The position numbers and the translations under genes are program-made. From the NCBI GenBank assembly GCA_964016985.1, contig OZ024823.1:34184594-34248593 (forward strand): a stretch of 64,000 nt of DNA, read 5' to 3'. Position 1 is the stretch's first letter. Each line of letters begins with the position of its first letter. The notes below the pieces were generated by a model that was given only the letters and a program-made list of their open reading frames with translations, was not told where the DNA came from and did no database searches. This document shows positions 10,371-21,410 of this stretch, piece after piece. The DNA is from Anodontia alba (lineage: Eukaryota > Mollusca > Bivalvia > Lucinida > Lucinidae).

Positions 10371-11289
10371 ATCTTGGTGGAGGTCCACTAGACAAAACTG
10401 TGTACAAAATATCAAAGGCATGGCCTTATATAAGTCCATGTAAAACGTGGGCCACTGGGCGGGGCCATTTTTGGCCCCAGGGCTATAACTTAAACAATCT
10501 TGTCAGCTGTCCACTATACAAAGCTGTGTACCAAATATCAAAGGCATGGGCCTTCTGGTTTTATACAAGAAGATTTTTAAAGGTTTTTCCCTATAAGGGT
10601 CTATGTAAAACATATGACCCCTAGGGCGGGGCCAATTTTGACCCCAGGGCTATAATTTGAATAATCTTGATAAAGGTCTACTAGATGAAGCTACATATCA
10701 AATATCAAAGACCTGGGCATTCTGGTTTCAGTCAAGAAGATTTTTAAAGGTTTCCCTATGTTAGTCTATGTAAAACATGTTGGCCCCTGGGTGGGGCCAT
10801 TTTCAGCCCCAGGGCTATAATTTGAACAATCTTGCTAGAAGTCCTCTAGATGAAGCTACATACCAAATATCAAAGACCTGGGCCTTCTGGTTTCAGACAA
10901 GATTTATAAAGGTTTTTCCCTATAAGGGTCTATATATTACATGTGATCCCTAGAGCGGGGCCAATTTTGGCCCCTGAACTATAATTTGAACAATCTTGGT
11001 AGAGGACTACTAGACAAAGCTGTGTACCAAATATCAAAGACCTGGGCCTTCTAGTTTCAGACAAGAAGATTTTTAAAGGTTTTTCCCTATAAGGGTCTAT
11101 GTAAAACATGTGACCCCTAGGGTAGGGCCAATTTTGACCCCAGGGCTATAATTTGAAAAACTTTGGTAATGGTCCATTAGATGACGCTACATACCAAATA
11201 TCGAAGACCTGTGCCGTCTGGTTTCACACAGGAAGATTTTTAAAGGTTTTTGCTAATTTTCACCTATTTGTTGCCATGGCTACCAGAGT

Positions 11290-11464
11290 CCCGCTGATTC
11301 AAGAAGGGCAGTTGTCAGTTTCTGGCAAAAGAATGTGCACAATACTGGTTAACCGCTTACAGGACTATGCCTGCCCAGTAAACGTGTGGTTAGGTAAACT
11401 GGCCACTCTCGACATGGCCCCATTGGGTTGACTGGGCCGTAAAAACATCAAAACAAACAAACAA
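11290..11464 (+). mobile_element. SINE family A, tail portion
   Basis: Begins at GCTGATTCAAGAAGGGCAGT and runs to an (AAAC)n tail at 11448-11464. The tRNA head is absent, consistent with 5' truncation. Confidence 0.85.
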
Positions 11465-11668
11465 AGCTACCAGAGTTCTGCTTGGATTCCAAATCTTTGA
11501 ACAACTTTCAGTTAGTAAGTACCTCATTCTGGTGAAATTTGGTCCAAATTGGCTCAGAGGTTTAGGAGAGATGTCAACTGGTGACAGACGATGGACGCCA
11601 GATGCTGGATGCCGGACTGGCCCATCTGGCAGAATAGCTCACTGAGCTTTGCTCAGATGAGCTAAAAA

Positions 11669-12090
11669 CCAACCACCCTTCTACTGGAAATAGACCTGTC
11701 CAAAGTGTTGTAGTGGAAGAGTTCACTCAATGTGAATAGGTTACACATAAATCCAAACAGTGTAGTCAGAGTAAAAATAACAGATAAAAGATGAAGACAT
11801 ATTTTACTGTTTGACCCCTGGCCTTACTGCCAGGCGTTTGAACAAGAAAATGATATGGTGTTATGTAAGTCAGAGTAGCACATGGAAAAGGCATACAGTA
11901 ATTTTAGTTAAAATCCCAGCAATCGTGGAGGAGAACAGCACAAAAAAAAAAAGAAAAAAAGAAAAAGAAACAGCACAACATTTTCATGTTTCTCTCACTT
12001 TTTATTGCTTCCAAACAGTAGCTTTAGACAGGCTACCTGTACATCTTCTGCATTTAACCCATTGTAGTCCGAATGAACTCCCACACACTA
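11669..12090. other. No gene seen
   Basis: Includes an A-rich run at 11942-11970. The open frame across 11811-12194 runs through this A-rich stretch into repeat sequence and shows no recognisable domain. Confidence 0.5.
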
Positions 12091-12099
12091 TATATTTCA

Positions 12100-12330
12100 T
12101 TTTAGGTATGTCAGGCTATGTAATTTTGATATTCCTAGAGAAACCAGATCTCCACAATATCAATGCACATATCAAGTTGGTGAAAATCCACTGATGATTA
12201 CTCAAGTTATCATCCGGAAACGAAAAACAGACGGATGTACAACTGATGGACGGATGGACAGACTGACACACAGACGTCCAACAACATGACACCATAATAC
12301 CATGCCACTATTGTGTGGCGGGGTATAAAA
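12100..12330. repeat. Dispersed repeat unit ending TGTGTGGCGGGGTATAA
   Basis: Shared with 12730-13165: CCAGATCTCCACAATATCAA, ACTCAAGTTATCATCCGGAA, a GGACGGATGG tract, then GCCACTATTGTGTGGCGGGG. The two arrays flank an H1 MITE. Confidence 0.65.
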
Positions 12331-12334
12331 AGGT

Positions 12335-12455
12335 TGGACTATTTGCAAACAGTGGAGAACCTGATCAGACACTGCATTCTGCAACAATTTCTGATCTGGG
12401 TCTGCACTGTTTGCCAATTACCCTTTTAGGGGTTTCCAGACTGCAAGGGTTAAAC
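12335..12455. mobile_element. H2 hairpin core element
   Basis: TTTGCAAACAGTGGAGAACC faces GATCTGGGTCTGCACTGTTT, followed by 'CTGCAAGGGTTAA'. Confidence 0.6.
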
Positions 12456-12509
12456 TAAATACTCAGACAAACATGTCTCAACCTGAATCTTGATAAGATG
12501 CTTTTTTTA

Positions 12510-12650
12510 ATCCAAAAGTATCATTATTTTTCTTATTTCGAAAACTTATGTTGTGGGTACACATTAGAAGTGCCCTGGCGAGGTACTTCTAATGAGTACC
12601 CACAACATTATGTTTTCTTGGAGAAATATTCACCCGAGACCCACTCTTAC
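12510..12650. mobile_element. MITE family H1
   Basis: Clear palindrome centred near 12577: GTACACATTAGAAGTGCC and GGTACTTCTAATGAGTAC. Confidence 0.75.
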
Positions 12651-12729
12651 ATGTATCTAGACCTAATGCTCAATACAGTGCTGAGCTACATGCAGCTCAA
12701 ACAAAAAATAAAAACGTTAGACTATAATA

Positions 12730-13165
12730 CCCCGCCATTATCGTGTCGCGGGCAGATAACTGTCAAACATTGAAGAAATTTGCCCATAAGCAATTTCAAA
12801 CCAGGTCTCCTTCATATCAATGCATGTACAAATGTACCAAGTTTGGTTAAACTCCCTTGACATTTACTCAAGTTATCATCCGGAAAACAAAAAATATGGG
12901 CATGTCTCAGGCAAATAACTCCGTCAAAAATTTGACGAAATTTGCCCATTACTTTTTTTAGCAATCCCAAACCAGATCTCCACAATATCAATGCACATAC
13001 GAAGTTTGGTGAAAATCCATTGAAGCTTACTCAAGTTATCATCCGGAAACAAAAAAACGGACGGACGGAGTGATGGACGGATGATTGAGGGATGGCCAGA
13101 CACTGGGACGTCCAACATGAAACCATAAGACCCTGCCACTATTGTGTGGTGGGGTATAAAAAAGG
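12730..13165. repeat. Tandem dispersed repeat, two to three units
   Basis: Repeated CAAGTTATCATCCGGAAA and AATTTGCCCAT segments end in GCCACTATTGTGTGGTGGGG. The GGACGGACGG tract near 13060 is simple-sequence-like. Confidence 0.65.
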
Positions 13166-13324
13166 AGCAGTTGGGTCAGCATCTACCCTGTTTGCCTTTC
13201 TGTCATGGTCATGCTTTTCTAAGAACAATTAGACACAACAACAGGTAGACAAAGGGACTGATTCATCTTTAAGAACAAGTACAGCAAAAACTTAAGTGTC
13301 CAACTTTTTAGGGTAAATAATGTA

Positions 13325-13515
13325 TTAACTTTAACTACTCTCTGGACAAATTCAAGAGACGGCAAATAAATGCCATATTTCTTATTTTCCCCAGAACACA
13401 GGACTTCACATTTCATGCAAACTGTCTCTAGCTCTAGACAATTTGCATAAAATGTCAAATCCTGTTAAATATTTCAGTATGTTGTCTGGTGAAACTTTTA
13501 TCCTGTATGCTAAGC
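13325..13515. mobile_element. MITE family H3
   Basis: Left end 'AACTACTCTCTGGACAAATT', core CACATTTCATGCAAACTGTC with inverse GACAATTTGCATAAAATGTC, and right end 'TTGTCTGGTGAAACTTTTAT'. Confidence 0.75.
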
Positions 13516-13677
13516 ATTAAGTGTTTGACTCACCTGTCCTTTAACTCCTTAGATATAGAACCATGTACCTGGGGTAGGAGAGGGTCTGATGATGTATCCA
13601 TTTTATGTGGCAATACTCTTCCTTAGACTAAGTTACCCAGCCTCATTAAACACTGCTGAAAAAGACAATTCTGAACT

Positions 13678-13787
13678 TAACCCTTCTCTTGCTGAACACG
13701 ACATGCCCTGTCTTAGCAAACAGTGTAGATCCAGATCTGTTGGCTTCTGAAGAAGCCAATTGATCTGGATCTGCAGTCCAAGGTTGG
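13678..13787 (-). mobile_element. piggyBac-like MITE H2a, right half lost
   Basis: TTAACCCTTCTCTTGCTGAA opens it and the H2 hairpin is complete up to GATCTGGATCTGCAG, where sequence of a hAT-like element begins. The right half does not reappear after that element. Confidence 0.75.
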
Positions 13788-15245
13788 CAAAAAGCCGGTC
13801 AATATGAGTATTGACCGGGCCAGTGGTTAAAACCGGTTTTAACCGGTCATTTTTGGTCAATTGGTGGTCGATTGGTGGTCAATTGGGTTGATTAAATCAC
13901 TAGTGTATATGCCTCTGTCCTGTTGATAAACTGGTCTTAAAAGCTTTCCCTCCATGAGGTTAGACTGTATTTTCATCAGTGAACAAGACAAATAATTTTT
14001 ATCAATACATGTAACTTATTATTAAGGTCCTTTTTTTTTTTTTAATCATAAGTCAGAAGGCATAATTACTGGTCAACTGAAGAGGTTGATTGGATTGACT
14101 CACTGAATTACAGACAGGTCTTTCTTTTCAACCAAACACTCTTAATTATTATATTATCCTTTAAAGGTTAGATTAATTGTTCATTTTTTTTATTTACAGG
14201 AATATAAATAAGCTGATTTTATCATGGACTTTAAAGGATTTATGAAAGGTCCTATTTTGTTTGACAGAAAAAAAAATGTTGTACCAGATTGTACCACACA
14301 AGGTTGCATCAAAAAGCAGCTAACATATAATTTTGATGTTATTGCAGAAAATTGTCACATATTGTAAACATGTGAAATACACCTGTCATTAATCTTTAGG
14401 CCTGTGAAGTAGTACATCTGTAAAAGGCTGTAATTAACTAACCAAACAATGTCTGAAGATTCACTAATGTCTGTAAGTATATTTAAGTATCTGTAACACC
14501 TGTAAATTGCTGTCAAAACATTAAAAGGTGTAAAAGCTGCCCCATGCCACTGCGGTGGGTGTGACATAGATCTAATTGCCAAAGTTATCAATCACATGTC
14601 CCTGATATTATACCTGTATTATACACTGACACCAGGCTTTATTCCTAATGTGTGAAATTTTGAGTTAAATGCAATCTAGATAGTATCTTATCTTATCATC
14701 AAGCTATTACTGAAGGTGTCAAAAATGAAACCTAAAGACCCAATTTGGAACTGCTTCACTATTTTGGAAGATAACAAAAAAAAAAAACAGTGCAAGGTGC
14801 AAAGACTGTAATATTAAGTTAGTGCTAAGGTCTTAAGACTGAAGACTCGTAGACAAACATGTCTAGGGGTAAAAAGCTAGAAAGTATTGCCAAGCAGCCA
14901 CTTGAAGAAATAACGTCTGAACCTGAAACTCTATCGAATGATCAGCCTCTACATGTAGCAAAGAGACCAAAACTTTAGAAGACTAGTTTCAGTAGGTTTG
15001 TCGTTTCAACAGAGTGTAGTATGTGGAAGCAGTTAGATGAACAAATTGCTAGACTGTTCTATGCCTGTAATCTGCCATAATCAATCAACCAACTGACCAC
15101 CATAATCTCCAGCTGACCACTAAAAATATTCAATTGACCACTCAATATTTCAATTGACCAGTATTGACCACTATGGGAGTATTGACCGGGGCAGTTTTAA
15201 CCGGTTAAAACCGCCGGTTAAAACCGCCCCTGGTTTTGACCACCC
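13788..15245 (+). mobile_element. Probable decayed hAT element
   Basis: The left end reads CCAAGGTTGGCAAAAAGCCG followed by repeated TTAACCGG and 'GGTCAATTGGTGGTC' motifs. The right side mirrors these (CAATTGACCAC, TTAACCGGTT, then TTTTGACCACCCAAG). A transposase-like fragment lies inside. I could not match an 8-bp target duplication, so exact borders are uncertain. Confidence 0.55.
14859..15078 (+). pseudogene. hAT transposase N-terminal remnant
   Basis: From the ATG at 14859 the frame begins MSRGKKLESIAKQPLEEI, meets one in-frame TAG after AKRPKL, and continues KTSFSRFVVSTECS...LDEQIARLFYACNLP before a stop. The 'LDEQIAR-FYA-N-P' segment is typical of hAT transposases just after the BED finger, in the DUF659-type group. 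No catalytic region follows. Confidence 0.65.
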
Positions 15246-15514
15246 AAGCAGGAAAGACCAAGATCAGAATGCGCGGATGCACATGCTAATTTACAATTTC
15301 GCATATAGCGCTTTTACATGTGCGTCACGCTTTGCAGAAATGATCAGATCAACTTTGGAATTCTGGTATAGCGGTCACACGACTTACCGAAATACCAGAA
15401 TACTCCCGAAATACCGGAATACCCATGATAAATTACAGGAATACATATGAAGACACCAATATGAATACATTATACTCGAAGGACGATCTTGAAAAGCCCA
15501 GAGGCCAATTCCCC

Positions 15515-16650
15515 TATTCTCCTAAATTAATTTCATTCCCTTGTTCTCTGCGACGTCTGATCTGGATCTACACTGTTTGCATAGGCATATCTGTTCCAAT
15601 ATTAAGGTTCTTTGTTTGTTTGTGTTAAGGTTTCACAGCCCAGTCAACCCAATTGGGTCATGTCGAGCGCTGTCAGTTTACCTAACCACACGTTTACTGG
15701 GCAGGCTTAGTCCTCTAAGCGGTTAACCAGTATTGTGCACATTCTTTCGCCAGAAACTGACAACTGCCCTTCTTGAATCAGCGGAAGAGAGAGAATGACC
15801 GTAGAAAATATTTCATGATCAATTTCCATGAAAGAATGTTGCCGACCTCGGCAGGGGTTGAACCCACGACCTCCTGGTCTCCAGTCGGATGGCGCATCCA
15901 ACTGAGCCACCGAGGCCGGCTATTTAAGTTCTTTAAATTTTTTATACATGCGAGTTTCGTATGCATTTCTGACAAGAAAAGGCTCTATAAAATAAGTTTG
16001 TTTTTCTCCCAAAGAGGTATCCAACCACGATTTCACGTGACTTACCGCTAAGAGCATGTGGTTTCTTAATGCGGGGCAAGGGAAATGTTGCTTTGTTACT
16101 GCTCATTTTCTGGGTATTTTGATAATTATAATGTTCTCAATATATACATAATGTAAAAGAATAACAGTACTTATATTTATTTATACCCTGGTAAATGCGG
16201 AGTAAGGTCCTCACTCTTTAGGTTTTACTGTTTAAAGGGAACTAATTACATATGCCTTGATGAATTTTACGAGTCAGACCCAGCATTTTTTTTATGAATC
16301 AGGGGCAGATCAAGGATGATTTCTGAAGGGATTCGATTTGATCGCATTACCGTACTTACTCTACGTATTCGGACAGACAGGCCTGAGCAAACAGTGTAGA
16401 CCCAGATCAGATGCCGTAGGATGCATGTAAAACCTTCACTGAAAGGGTGATGTATTTAACCAAAGATTTGTAATCTCTCAAAGAAGTGGAGTTTACATGC
16501 CTGTTTGTTACCACAAACGGCAAAATCTCACTGCCCTTGCATCGGAAGATGATCCGAGTCTTCACTGGTCGCACGTCCTATTGTCCTAAAAGTGTTTTCC
16601 AAAGTTTCCATGTTCCCCCTAACTAGTTTCATTCCTTCTTTTTCTGCGGC
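15515..16650 (+). repeat. Long dispersed repeat (about 800-bp unit), SINE-interrupted
   Basis: Homologous in reverse to 31880-33250. Shared blocks include CGTCTGATCTGGRTCTACAC, the 'GCGGGGCAAGGGAA' block, TTTATACCCTGGTAAATGCG, AGGTTTTACTGTTTAAAGGG and 'ACTGGTCGCACGTCCTA'. The unit start (TTTCATTCCCTTGTTCTCTG at 15531) recurs at its end (TTTCATTCCTTCTTTTTCTG at 16628), which implies a tandem arrangement. SINEs sit at 15614-15923 and from 16661. Confidence 0.75.
15614..15923 (-). mobile_element. SINE family A, full length
   Basis: Minus-strand copy. The head at 15840-15915 carries the A box (TGGCTCAGTTGG) and B box (GGGTTCAACCCC). The CCTGCCCAGTAAACGTGTGG body and an AACACAAACAAA tail follow. 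Near-identical flanks TTAAGGTTCTTT (15602-15613) and TTAAGTTCTTT (15924-15934) are the likely target duplication. Confidence 0.9.
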
Positions 16651-16660
16651 GTCTGATCTG

Positions 16661-16972
16661 TTTGTTTGTGTTGAGATTTTACGGTCCAGTCAGTCCAATG
16701 GGGTCATGTTGAGCGCGGTCAGTTTACCTAACCACACGTTTACTGGGCAGGCTTAGTCCTCTAAGCGGTTAACCAGTATTGTATACATTCTTTCGCCAGA
16801 AACTGACAACTGCCCTTCTTGAATCAGCGAACGGGAGAGAATGACCGTAGAAAGTATTTCATGATCAATCTCCACGAAAGAATGTTGCCAACCTTGGCAG
16901 GGGTTGAACCTGCAACCTCCTGGTCTCAGATGGCGCATCCAACTGAGCCACCGAGGCTGGCAGGCGTCTGAT
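16661..16972 (-). mobile_element. SINE family A with 13-bp target duplication
   Basis: GGCGTCTGATCTG occurs at 16648-16660 and again at 16973-16985. The tRNA head lies at 16895-16955. It landed inside a copy of the dispersed repeat, splitting the 'GCGTCTGATCTG' hairpin segment. Confidence 0.92.
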
Positions 16973-17168
16973 CTGAGTCTAATCTAATACTGTCACAAGG
17001 CAGTAACTAAGGGTACAAAACTCAGATTTACATTATTAAAACAAACAGCAGTCTTTAATGTGAATAAATAAAGTCACAGAAGGAAACAAAAATTGAAAGA
17101 AATAAAAAAAAAAAAAAAAAGTTGTGTCATATAAACAATTATACAAGAAGATTATCATGTTTTTTTTT

Positions 17169-17409
17169 TAGGCCAAATAAAAAAAATATGTCTGTTTCAG
17201 GTTACAGGTAATTTTTAAATAGGGACAGTAGGTTGGAAAATATTTTTATTTTGTTAAAAAGTTTTTTATATGAGGTTAATAGGAAAACAATATGGCTGAA
17301 CAGGGAAATCCCCTAAACCCTTCAAAAAACTTATGGCTCGGTGGTAAAACTTGGGTATGGTTGGCGGGCTGGGTAACCTGAAACACACATTTTTTTTTTA
17401 TTTTAGGCC
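17169..17409. mobile_element. Small inverted-repeat element (TTAGGCCAAATAAA ends)
   Basis: TTAGGCCAAATAAAAAAAAT with 'GTTTCAGGTTAC' at the left faces GTAACCTGAAAC with 'ATTTTAGGCC' at the right. A related half is at 5235-5305. Confidence 0.6.
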
Positions 17410-18290
17410 TTAACATACAAATGAAATGAATGACTACAATATACAAAATAAATAAATTCATTGAAGGAAACTGTGATTGAAAGAAAGAACAAAATTATTT
17501 ACATAATATAGGAGATCAAAACATTCTGATAGGTGACCAATTTAACTATAAAATCCTTTTAGCTTGCTCTTCCATTTTCCAAAGTGTCCGGTAGGAGGAA
17601 TCAGTACTTAAACATAAATAGTTAAAAAATTATATCCACCGAAATTGAAAAACTTTGAATTTGTCAAGTGAAGTTAAATGTGAACCCTTGCCTTCCGAGA
17701 TGAGTTGATTTTCAGAATGTTTCAATTAGTAGTCACTTTCTACTTGAACAGGTTGAATTAAATATAGACCTAGTAAATGTAGTAAGAATTAAATATAGAC
17801 CTAGTAAAACATGTTTATAGCAAATTTGAGTTTTATATGTCAATGTCCTGTTTTGATTTCTTTTCAACCAACTTTCTCAAATTGGTAATTTACGCCCTGT
17901 TTTTCCCAAAATCAATGGCACAAGGTTCAGAAAGGTAGGAAAATCCCTGTGAGATAAGGATCAGAGATCAACTCAGTATCAGACAATATATTAAAAAAAA
18001 GCTAGCTTATAGTGCAAGACTGTAGAAGTTAAACTATATTCCTTCTGTTCAGTGTTGTTGGGTAACACAAATTTCCACAATTGCGACAACTAGTACCTGG
18101 CGATAATTGGTTTGATTCCATACTTTTTATTGAAACAACAACAAATGTGTTAAAACATGATTTTTTCAGCTTGATCAATGTAAGAAAACCAGAAACCCTT
18201 CTATATAAATACTCGCAGAAATAAGTACTCACATGATTTCTAAAACATTTTAACCTCGTGATTAATTTTTGCGTGACTTCTAAAGCAAAA
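17410..18290. other. No gene seen upstream of WDR43
   Basis: AT-rich. A short direct repeat (ATTAAATATAGACCTAGTAA) lies at about 17757 and 17787. No coding exon could be recognised on either strand. Confidence 0.5.
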
Positions 18291-18296
18291 CAAAAA

Positions 18297-18355
18297 TTAC
18301 CGGAATCGGAAGCAGCCTCAACCTACGCATGCGCTGTAATCGCACGTGTTGAAAA
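18297..18355 (+). promoter_or_regulatory. WDR43: WDR43 proximal promoter candidate
   Basis: The 60 bp before the ATG contain two ETS-like GGAA cores (ACCGGAA at 18299-18305, CGGAAG at 18307-18312), an NRF1/alpha-Pal-like CGCATGCGC (18326-18334) and an E-box CACGTG (18343-18348). No TATA box is seen. This mix is usual for ribosome-biogenesis genes, and E-boxes are Myc-type sites. Transcription start and binding are inferred. Confidence 0.55.
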
Positions 18356-18532
18356 ATGGACACATCGCCTTTAGAATTCTCGTCAAATGGGGAATTTGCA
18401 CTATTCTCAAGTCATGATGGCGTTCTGAAATTATGGGAGACAGCTACCAACTCACTAAAGAGAGACTACAAACCAAGTTCGCACTTATCAGCATCGTGCA
18501 CTTGTTTGTCATGGGCTCCAAAGTTTACAAGC
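18356..18532 (+). CDS. WDR43: WDR43 exon 1 (residues 1-59)
   Basis: Starts at the only ATG in frame with the conserved N terminus; an A-rich GAAAA precedes it. It encodes the first WD repeat, with [11 protein letters not shown] at residues 19-29 and the family-typical SCTCLSWAP near 47-55. The donor GTGAGA at 18533 is in phase 0. In vertebrates this boundary also falls just before the lysine/arginine cluster. Confidence 0.93.
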
Positions 18533-18774
18533 GTGAGAATTTTAAATGTCGAAGTAGTGGGTGGGGTGTGATTAGACTGCGCTGCAAGTCTGCCACGGTG
18601 ATCGCATTTCAATGTCAGTGAAATATCATACCGACATCTTTTCATGAGGACAGTTTGTGTAACCAGATGGGTTTATTGAGAGGTTTTATAATTGAAATTA
18701 TTTATCCTTGTGCAATGCCAAGAAGTTGCATGCTGCCCATGTTGGGCCAGTTTGATTATGCAAATATATAGAAA

Positions 18775-19015
18775 ATTTCACCTCCAAAACCTGAAAATTT
18801 CAGATAAAAAACAAAAACTGATATTTTTTCACATTTCTGCTCAAAACATAGATTGTGGGTACTCGTTAGAACCACCACGGCGAGGCGGTTCTAACGAGTA
18901 CCCACAATCTATGTTTTTGAGCAGAAATAAGAAAACTGATGTATATACCCCTGTAAACCCCCAGTTTTACTATATAAAAGTGGGGTTTAAGGGGTCAAAA
19001 TTATATAGGCATGTT
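18775..19015. mobile_element. MITE family H1b
   Basis: H1 core with distinct arms: TCTGCTCAAAACATAGATTG on the left, CAATCTATGTTTTTGAGCAG on the right. Outer parts (TAAACCCCCAGTTTTACTAT, GGGGTTTAAGGGGTC) match the copy at 60760-61015 in reverse. Centre GGTTCTAACGAG. Confidence 0.85.
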
Positions 19016-19261
19016 TTTGTGATGAGTAGGGCAGTCAGGTTGTTTGATAACCAACTGGTTTACAGCACTATATCTGATTTTAAACTTCACTTGTTTAACA
19101 GTTCTAACTATTCTAGTTTTAGCTGCGAGTCCTACTTTGTATACTCATAATTTTTTTATGGGACTCGCAATTTTTGTATATGTCCCTACACTTGTAATGT
19201 ATTCTCGAAAACAGCCCTTCTGTACATCATTTTCATTCATTCTGATCCCCATGGTTATTAC

Positions 19262-19410
19262 TTAGCGACATATTGAAATGATTTTTCCCAGAATTTGACA
19301 GTTCATGCAAATAGTCTGCAATGATATGTCAAATCTTGTTTTCTGGGAGAAATAAGAAAAAATGCCATGCTTGCGGTCTGCTGAATTATCCCAGAGAATG
19401 GTAAAGGTTA
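19262..19410. mobile_element. MITE family H3
   Basis: GACAGTTCATGCAAATAGTC with inverse ATGATATGTCAAATC; right end 'GTCTGCTGAATTATCCCAGA' and 'GGTAAAGGTTAA'. Confidence 0.75.
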
Positions 19411-20040
19411 AGTATATATACTTACAGAATTTTACATAATATTTATAATTGAACCACAAGTTTTCATAAAGGTTAAGAAAGGTAAAGGTTAAGTATATAT
19501 TTATTTAGTCAGAATTTGAGGTTTTACATAATATTTATAATTGAACCACAAGTTTTCTTAGGCATAACAGGGATTTTCCTACCAATTTGAAACCGGGCCC
19601 AGGGGCTGTTGAATTTGGGAAAATAAAGCATGTGGATTGGCAAAATTGGGATAAATAGCCTGCATATCACGAAATTGGGATAATCCGATGACAGTACTCA
19701 GTACGTAAGAAGAAGGGTAAGACCCTCTTCTCATGTTCCCCACTCACTTCGTGAAAGTCTGCAGCATTACAATACTGAGTAAAATTGAAAACTTTACATG
19801 GTCTTCAAAAGGAGATATTTCATTATTTAGGAAGCGTTATGTGATATCTATGCTGATATGTTATTCTTAACCCAAATCACTTTGTATTGCAGTTTTTATT
19901 TTTTTGATTTTGCTTTGGAAATCATGCTTCTATTTGGCGAAATATGACACAGGGGTCAAATAAAAAAAATCAAAATTTAGAGCTGTAAGGGAAAAAATCA
20001 TTTTCATTTTTTCTTAAGAAATTACGCTTTTTCAGGCAGC
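19411..20040. other. Intron 1 sequence, no feature beyond a short direct repeat
   Basis: A roughly 90-bp direct repeat (GGTTAAGTATATAT ... TTTACATAATATTTATAATT) lies at about 19405-19470 and 19488-19560. Otherwise nothing recognised. Confidence 0.5.
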
Positions 20041-20043
20041 AAT

Positions 20044-20274
20044 TTAGCCGCCGTTGCTAGCAATGCATGCACGGATTCTCCGCCTCATGGAGATAACGTA
20101 AGGTCTAATCAAAACTTTAGGAGGTGCCTGCCATTCCAGCTGAAGAGCCTGTTTTAAGAATTGCACATTGTTTATCTGGTGATTGGTCCTGGCTCTTCGA
20201 CCAAGCTCATTCCAAATGTGCTCTATAGGATTCATATAAGTACTGGCAATTACCCAGTGAACAAAAGTACGCAA
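20044..20274 (-). pseudogene. Tc1/mariner transposase C-terminal fragment in intron 1
   Basis: Minus-strand frame contains MNPIEHIWNELGRRARTNHQ. NPIE with the following W and the basic stretch is the last catalytic motif (the E of the DDE triad) of Tc1-type transposases. The two upstream aspartates are missing and MITE H3 sequence starts just beyond, so it is a dead piece. Confidence 0.8.
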
Positions 20275-20334
20275 AAGCTCACAGACTTCACGGGTACTTC
20301 AGAAATTCCCTTGCCCTCTAGATGGAAGGGTCGA

Positions 20335-20505
20335 GAGATTTCCAATTTTCACCTGAAAACAGGGTTTGACATTTCATGCAGATTGTCTCTTCAGGGGACA
20401 ATTTGCCTGAAATTAAATTTAATATCCTGTTTTCTGGGGGAAATAGAAAAAAATTATCATCGTTCTGTCATCTGCTGAATTAGCCCAGAGTGGTAAAGGT
20501 TAATC
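20335..20505. mobile_element. MITE family H3
   Basis: GACATTTCATGCAGATTGTC and GGGACAATTTGCCTGAAATT, then 'TCTGCTGAATTAGCCCAGAG' and GGTAAAGGTTAA. It abuts the Tc1 fragment. Confidence 0.75.
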
Positions 20506-21000
20506 AATTGTTTTCCATTCTTTTTAAACAAAATGTAAGACAGATATTGTCACAGTACATTAGAAGACACGTTTTTATGCAATGCATTTATTAATGAAGC
20601 AAAAATAGGTTGTTGCCACCTGAATGAAGTTGCATAGCAACAGGTGTTCCGAATGATTGACCGAGGGGATCCGAATGAGAGAAAGTGCCCGAATGACCAA
20701 ACAAAAGAATAAGAAAATAGCTGCAAATTATGATAGTGACACATGGTTTTTAAAATGGGACTCTTTGTTAGGCATTGTGACTCATTGAAACCAAACTAAA
20801 AGCAAATCACTATAAGTATGGACCTGATACTTTTTTGTTTTATCGCAGGTTGCATTTAAAGGGTTGAAGTAAGGATTCAAGAAATACTTGCCCATACCAA
20901 CACCCTGTACAAATTTAATGGTGAGCTTTAAATAGCTCTGAACTTTGTGCCTAAGACTATAACTGGAAGGTTTCTGATGTTGTTTTTTTATGTCTTTCAG

Positions 21001-21156
21001 GAGGTAACAAGGAAACGAAAAAAAAGAAAATCTGGGACCAGCACAAGTATAGCTGCAGCTCAGGCAATCACGGATTTAAATTTGGTTGCCATAGGAACTG
21101 CTTCTGGGAATATACTTCTGTACAGTATTGTGAAGGGGGATTTACACAGTCAGTTG
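21001..21156 (+). CDS. WDR43: WDR43 exon 2 (residues 60-111)
   Basis: Acceptor TTATGTCTTTCAG at 20988-21000, donor GTAATT at 21157, phase 0 both sides. It starts with EVTRKRKKRKSG, a likely nuclear localisation signal, and continues with LVAIGTASGNILLYS and KGDLHSQL, the second blade and among the best-conserved parts of the family. Confidence 0.95.
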
Positions 21157-21239
21157 GTAATTACTTATAAATCTTTAAACATGCTGTTTTTACCCAGATA
21201 TTAGGAGGCTTTGCTAATCTCATGTGCAACAAATGACAC

Positions 21240-21410
21240 TTTCATATTTTTTGTAATTTTTCAGAGAAAATAAGATTTAACATGGTGTGTGAATGGTCTG
21301 CCAGAAGATTCACCATGTTCACAGGAACCGTCATCATGCTCTGAAAAAATAACAAAAATTTTTTTTTGAAGAAAGTTGCCTGCTACAATTTTGCTTAGAG
21401 CTTTAAGTAA
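21240..21410. mobile_element. Decayed H3-like hairpin
   Basis: TTTTTCAGAGAAAATAAGAT opens; 'TGCCTGCTACAATTTTGCTT' and 'AGAGCTTTAAG' close. The inner arms are different from the usual H3 core (AACATGGTGTGTGAATGG / TTCACCATGTT). Confidence 0.5.

Larger units (their letters stand above)
8881..11668 (-). mobile_element. Tandem-repeat element of the 'TTTTTAGCTCACCTGAGC' class
   Basis: On the minus strand it opens at 11668 with TTTTTAGCTCATCTGAGC and a hairpin partner CAAAGCTCAGTGAGC, and closes near 8881 with CAGGTGAGCGAAATAGGGCG. The inside is a tandem array of a roughly 150-170 bp unit (GGGCTATAATTTGAACAATC, AGATGAAGCTACATACCAAA, TTTTTAAAGGTTTTTCCCTA) from about 8990 to 11250. A hAT element (9373-10370) and a SINE tail (11290-11464) have inserted. 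Elements with internal tandem arrays are known in bivalves as pearl elements, and some non-autonomous Helentrons look similar; that link is inference. Two relatives lie at 40563 and 43559. Confidence 0.7.

Noticed and set aside
11811..12194. 127-codon open frame
   Set aside because: It runs through an A-rich tract and into dispersed repeat; no domain, no splice context.
13788..15245. 8-bp duplication for the second hAT-like element
   Set aside because: The left border cuts an H2a MITE whose other half is not present at the right border, so the locus has been deleted or rearranged.
18692..19150. 152-codon frame in intron 1
   Set aside because: Reads through an H1b palindrome; the arms translate symmetrically and no domain is seen.
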